Part shown: piece by piece, positions 12,601 to 24,600 of the stretch | How the letters are laid out: every line of letters starts with the position of its first letter | How positions within the stretch are numbered: the first letter of the stretch is position 1 | Origin: Taxillus chinensis | Taxonomy: Eukaryota; Streptophyta; Magnoliopsida; Santalales; Loranthaceae | NCBI GenBank assembly: GCA_023512835.1 | Contig: CM042086.1 | Coordinates: 16,504,309-16,568,308 of the forward strand | Reading direction: 5' to 3' | Length of the DNA stretch: 64,000 nt | Made by a program: the position numbers and the translations under genes | The notes under the pieces: generated by a model | Told to the model about the DNA's origin: nothing | Database searches by the model: none | Seen by the model: the letters and a program-made list of their open reading frames with translations, nothing else

Positions 12601-15600
12601 TTTATGAATGCTGTTTGTATGACAGAACCCACTCTCGGAAACTTTATTTTGCAGATATATGTTCTCTTCGAGCTGATGTGGAGAGGCTAGCTTTCTCTGT
12701 TGTTTGGGTACAGGATTTTCCCCTTTTAATTTTGAGATCACCCCCACCCCCCTTCTCTCTCCCTTTTTGATGCAATAAAGTTCATGTCTTTCTTGGAAGT
12801 TCGAAGGTACTCTGGTGTACTAGTGAAAGAAATTGTTAATTTTTTTGAACATAAAGAGTTTAATTAAAAGGCCACCATGAAAGGGACACAGCAAAAGAAA
12901 CTCAACAGTGTAAAAAAAAAAGGAATGTTACAACATACCCGATATCTAATAGCAGACCCCACAACTCTCCCTCACCTGCTGGAGACTGCTCTCAACATTC
13001 TTAAAAATCTGGCAGTTACATTCCTCCCACACCATCCAAAAGGCAGCTTGAGGCCCTTTGCACTTCTAAATGCCCGCAACCCTGACCAAGCCACTATCTC
13101 TGGGTCCACCTTCCCCATCGGCGTTCATGCCATACCCAACAAAGAGAACACAAAGCCTCATAAATTTCCAGGCAAATTCAAGACATTGTTAATTGGTATT
13201 ATCATACTCAACATAGTGTGCGTGTGCATTTATGCATGTGTAAAATTAATTGCCCCACTTGTATTGCATTTAAGCACACATTCTGCTGCATATATATATA
13301 TATATTGTAAATAGTGCATATGTTGATGTCATCTATTCAAAAGTGGAATATTGAAAGCGTGTTTTTTTAAACTGAAATTGTGCTTTGATAAGTGGTCTGT
13401 GCACATTACATACATACATACATATATATATATACATACATACATATATATATATACATACATATATATATATATATAGGTGAAATGATTATATAATGTG
13501 TGGCACGACACACCATGTGCCATGTTTGCTTCAAAATGACATAATTTATCGTATTTCAAAATAATCCATCTGTATCAATGCAAAGAATGTTGAAATATAT
13601 GATTACAGAATTTTCAAGAGGTTTGACAATGTGGAGTTCTCAATTTCAGTCCTGGATAATCATCAAATCTTAGCCATTAAAAACTAACTAAAAATTTGCT
13701 TCTTTGATGAATAGGTTATGCATGATAATTGTATGAAAATATCCTAGTATACTTAATTTTAAAGTTGGAGTGCACATGGCATAAGCTATATGCTATGTGA
13801 CACTATAAAAAAAACCTACACTTGACAAACTATGATTATAGGTTTGCTCATCTTTGCCTTTTACGAATCCCGTTGGGTCTTTGTTGGCCCCTATTGATGT
13901 AATGGGACTATGGTTTGACTTTTTTCACTAGTTCTTTGAATTGCAAATATTTGTACATCATTTTATGTGGCAATTTTCATTTAAGCCTGAATTTGTGTTA
14001 GCAGTCCTTCTCGTTCTTGCACTGGTTTATCCATTGGCTCGCTATGTAGATTTTCACATAAGTACCTGCGTTTTACTTGTTTCATAGGAAATGACACCTG
14101 AAGCGGAGATTATTTCTACAAAATTTACCAAAAGCATCATCAAGTCTTGTGCAGCCTTGTCTTATATTGAAGCGCAAGCTAGAATGGATGACAGGTGCAT
14201 ATAACATGTGGCCATTATTTATAGCATTTAAAAAACTTATGCATTGTGTTTTGGGGGTTCGGGGTTGGTTTATGGCCATTCCGGTATCATGTACTGGATC
14301 CTTCGGGAATTCTTAAAATTTGCTAGTATTTTACTTTGGACCTTGTCGTTCTTCTGCTAGGTTTCTACCAGATACTTTTAATTCAGGTTTGGGTTATCTG
14401 ATGGGGCAGGAGATGGAATTATGAACATAATCGGACTTGAGATTATAAGAACTTTTATCCATTAGATTATCCAAACAGATGAACAGAAGATAAGCTTTTA
14501 GTTGTCTCTACCTAATCTGAACTTGGCCTGTTGACAAGCCTAAGGTCCTCACATGCTAATATGATTTACAAGAATGATTTTGATGATTATTAACATAATT
14601 GTACTTGGGATTATTAAAATTTGAATCCATTAGATTATCCAACCAGATCACGAGGAGATCAGATTTTGTTTGCCTATGATTAATCTGAACATGACCTGAT
14701 AGCAGTCATAAGGTTCTCACATGCTAATTTGGTTTGCAATAATGGGTTTTGATGTTCTCATTCTTTTTGCAGTCGCCTGATGGATCCACTGACTGTTGAT
14801 TTACGAAATATGAATGCTTTAGCAAAGGTATGCATTTTTGGATTTGTAGTATAATGCTTTTCGCATCACATTTGCGGGATATGAATTTAGAAATTTGTTG
14901 ATATTCTTTGGCGGGGTCGTGGGTATTATCTTGCAGATAATGAGGCTTAGACGCATTGAAAGAGGGGCCTTAACTCTGGCATCTGCTGAAGTCAAATTTC
15001 AAATAGATACTGAAACTCATGACCCCCTTGATATTGGTATAATATTTTTATTATTAACCGCTTACAATTTGATATGGTAATATGACAGATTACATTTTAA
15101 GGTTATTTAAGTAATAAATGTGGTTTATTATTACAAACGGTTGCCTCTTTTTGTTGCCCTATAAATGATAACTTTTGAATGATTTATCCGAATCTGTGAA
15201 ACTTGGAATCATGTGCAATGGATGCTTGTGCATAAAGTAGTGGCATGTTTTTTTGTTTCTCTTCATCAGTTAGCATCTTTGCCAACTTTATAATTTTTTT
15301 TATGGAAATTTAAAATTTTATAAAAAATATTTCTGGAAAAGTTACCCTGAACTCTTATCTATGGGTGTAAAACATATTATCGACAATATATCACAACCAC
15401 TGTACCACTGCTTATTTGACACTGGTATGTTGTGTTGAATATAGACAATATATCTTGACAGGAAAATGTGTTTGCCAAACATGATTAGTTCTTGTCTGAT
15501 ACTCTGATTCACGAGTTGTTTGTTCAGGAATGTACCAAATTCGAGAAGCAAACCAGATGGTTGAGGAGTTCATGCTTGCTGCTAATGTTTCAGTTGCAGA

Positions 15601-18600
15601 ACAAATTCTGAAACATTTCCCTTTCTGCTCACTTTTAAGGTATATCTAAATCAGTTATCCAGTTTAGCAGTGTGGCTGTATCCAGATATTGCTACACTAT
15701 TAGTTTGATGGAGTTCTGCCACATACTTATATCTGTGCAGGCGCCATCCTACCCCAACAAAAGAGATGCTCGAACCTTTGTTGCATACAGCTGTTGCCTC
15801 TGGTGTTAGTTTGGATGTTTCATCATCAAAAGCTCTGGCTGATTCACTTGACCATGCTGTGGTATTTCTTTTATTTCACAATCACTTTTTTTTGCCATTG
15901 TTAGAACTTCAGCTCATGTATATACATTTTGTCTCACACACACATGGAAGAGGGTATATGTTGGACTATATATTTAGAGTCTATTTGGTAATTGTTATCA
16001 AAGTTCAAAAATACGTGAGACGGGAACGGTATGGCCGAAGGCTATACAAATATACGAGCGCCTCAGTACGGTCGAAGCAGGTGCCTCAACCTTAAACAAT
16101 AAATTTATGCTAAAAATATTAACATACTAAAAATAAAAATTTCTCCACACCATTTATAGAAATATATTAGTCTTACAATCATAATAGTCTTACACGTTAT
16201 AAAATCAAACTAAAAATATGAAATTAAGTCTCACTCAAAAATAAAATGAAGTCTTTATAATAAATTTCAAATATTCAATAAAACAAAACAACTTAAAGGT
16301 CATCTGTCTTCGGTTCATTTTCCAATTCAATCAAAATATCTTTTCTTTTTACTACACCAAAATAATTAAAAATAACACCAATATATATATAATATTTTAT
16401 TTATAACGAAGATGTGGAGAGGTGATGTGAGGCGTTGGGTGAGAAGGAGCAATAGCTGCCTGTGAAGACGAGGCGTCGGCAGGCGAAGCAAGGAGTCGTT
16501 GGGTGAGGCGTCGGGTGAGACGATCGCAGCGATCGATGGCAAGGGCAGCGGCTGCGTCGGGTAGCGGCCATGCGAGGGTTTGAGACTGCGAGGTACAGAT
16601 TTTATACCTCGTTTTTTATTTTAAAAAGTAGCCTCTACCGCCTCAACCCGTACCACCTATGAAGCGGGTGTACCAATGGTGAGGCGGCTGTCTTGACCAC
16701 CTAAAACGGGCGTCACTCATTCTCTGGTTCTGAGCGCCCGCTCCGCTTCTGTATTGCTAGCTACCAAGGTATCGAGGCGCTGTATTGAGGCGGCGCCTTT
16801 GTACGTTTTTTTCGAATGATGATTGGTATGACTTAAGTGCTTATAAGCTGAGATTTTTTCTCTTGGGAAGTATTTGACGACTTGGTTATGAGTGTCACGC
16901 TCCCAAATTTCAAAAAAACTCAAAACTAGAAGCGTGACTTTCTTATGCCCACACCCGTAGAGTCAAGAAATTGGTGACTAACAACATGGACTAGAATGTG
17001 AGTGCTATCCTAAGTGTACCTGTTTAATCACCCAACATGTTTATTCCAAGGTAGTCAAAAGTGTTAGGCGCACTTAAGGCGCTAGGGGTCCCCTATCGCT
17101 TTAAGCGCAAAGCGCAAAAAAAGCGCTCACTTTAATGAAGCGAAGCGCATGTTAGAGAAGAAACATATATATTATTCATAAATAATAATTCATCAAATTA
17201 AATATTTACAAATCATTCTCATTACAACTACTATCATAAATTTATCAAATAAAATATTATTTTATTCTTCCAAAATAATTTCATCCTATAAAATGTCATA
17301 CTTCCAAATAGGATCTCTTTTGTTAATGTTGGAACTAATAGAATTGCTTGATGATATTACATATTTGCTTTGACTTTCAGAATTCATATAACACGATTAA
17401 TACATAATTTTATTTAAGAAAACTGTATATATAATACTACACACAGACTACACGCCCAGTTAACACTACATGATTTTCCAGTACACTAATTTATAAACAT
17501 AATTTAAAAAATTATTACAGACACAGTCACATACCAGGCAGCAGTAGAGTCGTCGATCGCGTCTTGCAGAGTCGTTGCGTTGTCGCGTCTCGCAGAGTCG
17601 CGTCTCGTAGAGACCTCTCTCGTCGTCGCGTCTCGCAGAGTCGTCTCCCGTCTTTGCGTCTTGCAGAGTCATCGCGTCGTCGCCCGTCGTCGTCGCCGAT
17701 CGTGGAGCAGAGGTGAAAGACGTCGATGGAAGTCACCTTCGTCTGTCGTCAATGGAAGTCGTCTGTCGTCGCGTAAATATTTTATCTTTCTCTTTTATTA
17801 TCTATTCTTTTGTAAGGGTGAAAGACGCGCACGGGGCGAGCGCTTCTCGTGTCGCCCAAAAGCGTAGGAAGCGCGGCAAGGCGTGCGCTTCCCTGAAGGC
17901 ACTGCGTCTTACCCCCCGTGAAGCGATGGAGTCCCCCAGCGCTGCGCCTGGTGCGCTTAAGTGCTGGGGCGCTCGCTTTTGACTACGTTGGTTTATTCTC
18001 GTACATTCCCAAATGAATGCATAGATGTCAATGCATTATAAATATGAAATCAGACCATAAATATCAAATAATTCAAGTAATACAAATGTCATGAATCCAT
18101 ATCTTGGAAAAATAAAAATATAACATCAACTTTAACAATATGATGGATGAGTCAAGAAGAGTTCGCCCTACATCGTGGACAATATGGTCTGCATAAAGTA
18201 CCACCTGTTGGAACCTGAAACAAAACATCAACAAGATAGGGTGAATACAAATGCCAGTAGGTGACTCATAGCTTTACACCACCATACCAATACTAAACTT
18301 TAAACCTACATGCTTGGTGTATGCCTATGCTAGTGTACTATCTTAAACCACCAAAACAAGCACCCATATTATATATAGGAAAAACCATAATCACATAACA
18401 GAAACAATCTCGCAACATTTATCTTATAGTCAGCTATACGTGGGACCTATCGTCTTGTGTTAGCCACATATGGGACCTTATAAACTTCTGGATCAGCCAA
18501 CAACCAAGCGGCCACATGTGTGGCCCACACACGGGACCCGTGATTATTCCCATCAATCAAGTGGCCACATATGAAACCGACAATTGTCCTAATCAACCAG

Positions 18601-21600
18601 CCATATAGGGGAACGCAGCTTCCAACCAACCCCACGTGGGGCCTTGGTTAACCCACAACCCCCACCCGCCAACTATAGTTATCAAAACCAAACTGGCCCG
18701 GCCAGTCGAGCCGAAGAATCAGTGACCCAGGCACTTAACAGGTCCGGTTTTCTAATTAGATCATTTCTGCAAAAAAGTCGTAGAAATTCGAACGATCTGG
18801 CTGGGTTTGAAAGAATTGGACGTTTTTTTAAATGGTAAAATATATTTAATTTCTTTTATAATATAATTTAAATTTAAAATTGACGGCTAATATTAACATT
18901 TTTCTTCAATATCCTTTAAAATTCTATTCGATTTCCCGTTTATAATTTATGTTAGAAATACATTTTAAAAAATGAATAGTATTATATTAGAATCGTATTT
19001 TTAATATGTTAGCATGAAATATTTATTTTTCATAATATATATATGTTTAATTATTAATCATATGACCGGTCTAATTGTTGACTTAGCGGTTGAACCAGTG
19101 ACCTGATCACCTGATACCTAAGCCGGGTCAATATCCAATCCAGTTTTAATAACTATGCCCCCAACACACCACAACTATATACCACAATCAACTGAATTAA
19201 CATAAATCATCACAACAAACATTGCATAGCTTTACTTAATAAAAATCTGGTAGGGTCTACACCCATAATCACATCAACGTTGTAGTAACTCATACCAAAA
19301 TGGTTAAATATCAATATTCATCACCAAACGAAGTTAAAGCATTAAAAATTGGATTTCAACCAGACACAACTGAGTTTGATGGAGAGGGTGTTGCTTAACA
19401 AGCTAATGTGCTTGATAACCTTGAATATCGAGCATCAAAAGATACCGAGCCAGAGTTGGGCATCCACTATTTGCTCGACTGGAGGTTTGCTTGACAACCT
19501 GGAATATTAAGCAATACGAGATATTGAGCACTAGAGAGTTTGACCAGATCATGAAGAGTATGTCGTGCGAGAGTTGGGCATCACAACAAACATTGCATAG
19601 CTTCTCTCAATAAAAATCTGGTATGGTCTACACCTATAACCACATCAAAGTTGTAGTAACTGGAATGCTCGACAGGCCAGAATGCTTGACAACTTGGAAT
19701 ATCGAGCAATACGAGATATTGAGCACTAGAGAGTTTGACCAGATCATGAAGAGTATATCGACGACCCAGTGTTGGGCATCACAACAAACATTGCATAGCT
19801 TCACTTAATAAGAATCTGGTAGGGTCTACACCCATAAGCACATCAAAGTCATAGTAGCTCATACCAAAATGGTTAAATATTAATATTTATCACTAAACGG
19901 AGTTAAAGCATTAAAAATAGGGTTTCAAACGGACACAACCCCGAGTTTTCTCGGGAGGGTGTTGCTCAACAAGCCAATGTGCTTGATAACCTTGAATATC
20001 GAGCATCAGAAGATATTGAGCCAAAGTTGGGTGCCCACTATTTGCTTGACTGTAGGTTTGCTCGACAGGCCTGAATGCTCGGCAACCTAGAATAGTGAGC
20101 AATATGAGATATTGAGCACTAGAGAGTTTGACCGGATCATGAAGAGTATGTCTTGCGAGAAGAATAGTAATGAATCAATATATTCGATTCTCTCAAGCCA
20201 CAAACACTAAGAATATGTCAATATAACACTTCGTATGGTTTAAACAAGTTCCCAACACACTCATTCATCTCATGTAATACATTATATAACAAAATTCATC
20301 CAAAACTAGGGTTTATACCCCTGATTTCGCTCCAATCCCAATTCAACCCATATCTGCCAATTCTAACAGTTATTTTACATGAAAATTACACAGACAAACC
20401 AAGTTCATCATTCCAAAAATCATGGTATCATCAATTTCGTCTAATAGCATCAATTTATAATATAACCAATTCCTAGGGTTTCCTAAAATTTTCAATTTTC
20501 TACACGTTCATGAGCAAGCAGTTGACTGGGAGAACAAATTGTGTTCAATTTTCAAATTAAACACAATGGAGCTATCTAGAGTAATCCTCGAAGAACGAAT
20601 TGGCTGGGAGTCAAAAAATCTGGATCCTGATAATATCCCATGGGTCTCCAAACGGCCTCCAACAGAGGCCAAGTGCTCGGAAATGCAGTGGATTCTTCAA
20701 TGCCCACATGTATTCACCGCGGTCAGCTAGCTCGGATGTAATCTTTTCCCCGGTTATGTTGTCCATGCATGAAGGAGGTAATGTGATGCTGTGCGCTATT
20801 AGTGTAGGTGGAGCGTGGATGGTCACAAATCATGCGTTCTTCATGGTCAAGTCTCTTAAAGAGGCATTCTCATGTTTGACGGTAAGGGGTTGATGTGTAA
20901 ATTGCGACTTTTCGATGGCTATTATAAGTTGAACACTGTAACACCAATACAAGGGGCTTTTTTGGGAGCTCCAATTTTTGTTCACCCCCTTGTTTACTAA
21001 ACATGGCATCTGTCAGGCGATTTAGTGTTAATGCTCAGAATTTCTTCCTCACCTACCCTCGTTGCTCTCTATATAAACCTATAGCAAAATATTCAAACAC
21101 CTGTCAACAAGAAATACATTGAAGTCTGCAAGGAGTTCCACGAAAATGGTGAGCCCCATATACATGCCCTCATCCAGTTTGAGGGTAGATTCCAGTGTTA
21201 CAGTTCTCTCGTCTTCAACCCAGTATCGCCACACCACTCAACACCATTCCGCTGCTACATCCAAGGAGCTCAATTGAGTTCAGACGTCAAGACATTTCTT
21301 TACAAAGATGGCGGTACTATTGTAGATGGCGTCTTTCAAATGGACGGGAGATCCTATCGAGGAGACCAGCAATACATTGCTGATGCACTGAATACCGGAT
21401 CTCAAGATGAGGCACTGCAAATCATAAGAGAGAGGGATCCAAAGTCCTTCCTACTACAATATCACAATATTGCAGCTAACGTTGAGAGGATCTTTGCTCC
21501 TCCACCCCCCATTTTTATTCCTAAATGGACATCTAATTCATTTGTTATTCCAGATGATGTGGAACAATGGTTTGGTGATCATTTTGTTTTGGATAATGTT

Positions 21601-24600
21601 GCATACCCGGATCTTCATAATGGATTTCACTAGCGTGTGAACGTGGACTATCCAATCTCTGTTATTATTGAGGCTCCCAGTAGAACTGAGAAGACTGCGC
21701 GGGCTAGATCGGATTAATGTAAACATGAATGTGAAAATAGTTAACTGTGAGTCCTGTGTAACAGTTGGCCCCCACTACCGACAGTTTTACCAATAATCTA
21801 AGATCATGGGATGATAGTTTCTCCATGGTGGAGTAGGAAGTTAACTTATTGTCTTTCATTTCCCTTGCCTGTAAATAGAATGCTTTAGGGCTGTGTTAGG
21901 GGTTGGAAGATGGGGTTGAAGAAAGGGTGATAGAGGGAAGAGAGCCTCCAGAGTGTATTTTCTTTTAGAGTTTCGTCCACAACTATAAGAAAATGGCAAG
22001 TTAGGGCCATGCTCAAAAGAAATGATGGCCACGCTTACTTGTCCATTCTCCATATCTGAGTTTATTCATGATTTCCTTTTCCAAACTTATTTCTTATATT
22101 TATCACCCCAAATTTTCATATGTAAAGTCTGTTCTTGGTCTCTGTTAATTAGGGGTGTTTATAATGGCCTCATAACCCTCATAACGTAAATGATCGGCAT
22201 CCCTTAGTGGATCTTGGGAATATTGTTCTTTTTTTTTTTTTTGGTTCTTTAATAATTCGTACTTCAATCATCTTCACCAGATTCCCCTCATAAAAGCAAT
22301 TCTGGCAGAATTTGTGGTGGACAATGTTATTTATTTAATATTTTTTGTTTTGTCTCTAAAAGGACTCATTAGGAATTGTAAAGGCCCCGCCATCCTATAA
22401 TATACATCAAGGCTATATGTATTTATAATCATAATTTTTTGTCAGAAAATAATTGCATTGTATGCATGTTATGATGTAGGGATGATTTTGGATAGATAAT
22501 TGGCCAATGAAATTAATAGATGAAAGGAATTAAAAATAACATTCAATCCCATTAAAACCATACCCTTTGGGATTTTGTTTGGTGCAGTGACCGCTCCTGA
22601 GGGTGGTGTTCCCTGTTGTTTATGGGTTGACCTCTCGAAAGGAAGGTTCGATTACTAATTTTTGGATGAGGTTGTTTGGAATGTTGCCTTTATCCAAAGT
22701 GCTCAAGATTGGAAAGTTGAGTAGTTGCTAGCTTTTTTTAAGACTGCAATTTAGCGCAGAGCAGGAGTAGGTGTTATAAGGGGCCACTAGGTAGGGTGGT
22801 TTCTTGGTCAAAAACTGTTTCGAGGTTCTAAATAGGTGGGCAGCCACAGGAGAAGCTGGAGAAGGGTGGTGGCGTGCTATTGAGAGGGCTAATGTCCCTA
22901 CTAGGCTTGGCTTTTTACTTGGGATGTTGCTTGGGGGAAGGTCCTTACTCTCAATTGGCTTAAATGGAGGGGTTTGTTGATGAGGAGCTTTTTTTCACCT
23001 TTTTAGTTTGCTTAATTTATTTATTTTTTCTGATGAAAAGGTCATTGCATGTTTGTAGAATAAGAAAACCCATAAACTGTAAATACACATCAAGCACAAA
23101 ATATATAATGGATAGCAAATACGGTGAAAAGATAGAATAGGCATGCTCTATTATAAAAGGATCCTCAAAATAAGGTAGTAGATATCCGTGACAATTTTGC
23201 AACTTGGATTGATCCCTACCATGTGAGATGTTTGGCTTTTTTGTACAAATAAGCTGTTTTTTCTCTTGTTGGGTCCTATTCTCATGTGCCATGCAAAACG
23301 TCTTCTCTAGCTAAATAAAATATACATGCCTTCATGTTAAAAAAATAAAATAAAGAACCATGCTCCAACTTTGTAGGATTTATTGCATGAATGACCACAG
23401 GTATGTGTTGATATTATAATAAGATTCAGAAAGATGCTAAGGAGAAATCCTGTGGATGAGACGTCATGTTCAGTTAGATTTTCTTGACAAATGTAATATA
23501 TTGTGCTCTACCTTGGCAACAGACTATGGAAAGAATAAATATTTAAGATATGGTGTTTTTCTATCGCTGATGGAATGAACATAATTTCCAAGTCACGCAC
23601 TGTGGAGTATCCAATCGAGAACCCTGTCTCTTGGACACTAGAGTGCCTTTCTATAGAGATGGGGTAAGCCAATTCTCACTTATATTATCATCCCACAATT
23701 GGTGCAAGCATGTGGTATTTGTCTCATGCACATGGATGAGCCATTGACAGATTGGCTCTCCACATGTCATCCAGGATATATATAAAATTTGTGCTGAAAC
23801 TTTATCTTTAGTGTCACACATGACTCGCTTCAAATGGCAATGACTCAAGCATTGATCGGTGGAGGCTGAGATGTTGTTTATAAGGTTGTTGTGCCCTGGG
23901 AAACTCAAGGTCACACTAAAATGGCTATTTTAATGTGGTCAAAGTAGGGGAACCTCAAGCTAGGCCATTGTGGGCCAGTTTTTAATGGTGAAAACTTAAC
24001 CATGGAATAATAGTTATGGCGGATCTTCGACTCTTGGGCTCACAAATGCTGGGATTTTGGCCCAAACTTACCATGAGCTTGACTGTTATCATGTTCTTTC
24101 TATGGGAATGTTGGATTCATTTGTAGGGATTCAGGCCATGGTGTCACATTGTTTGGCTTGTACATTTTGGATACCAACAATGTTCTTTTATGAGCTTATT
24201 TATTGCTTTGGATTGTAGCCTCAGAGCTAATGGCCCGTGTTATGTTGCCATTTTCCCACTCAGACCAAATGTTAAGGGAGTTTATTTGCTTATCTATCTT
24301 TATTGAAATCAATTTCTATCCACCCAAATTTAAAGTTTTTACCAGTGATAACCCTAAGGATATAATTAAGCCCTAAATTTAGTAGGCATCTTTCATTTAC
24401 GCAAAACAAATCACGTGCTCAATATATAAGTGTATTTTCTTTAACCTATAAGTGTATTTTCTTTCTCTGCCTTGTTGTGTTTGGTTTTCTATAACCTATA
24501 AGTGTATTTTCTTTCCAGGGAGATGATCCATACTTCAATATGCTTATCCGGATCCTGGCTACCAGATGCATGTCACAGGTAAATCCACTCCATTTAGTGT

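Noticed and set aside
17580..17867. Arginine/serine-rich plus-strand frame
   Set aside because: Product of the 'cgtctcgcagagt' tandem block in the hAT element; not a protein gene.
19208..20160. CRISPR-like spaced repeat
   Set aside because: Units are about 370 bases with no short repeat-spacer pattern, in a eukaryotic genome.
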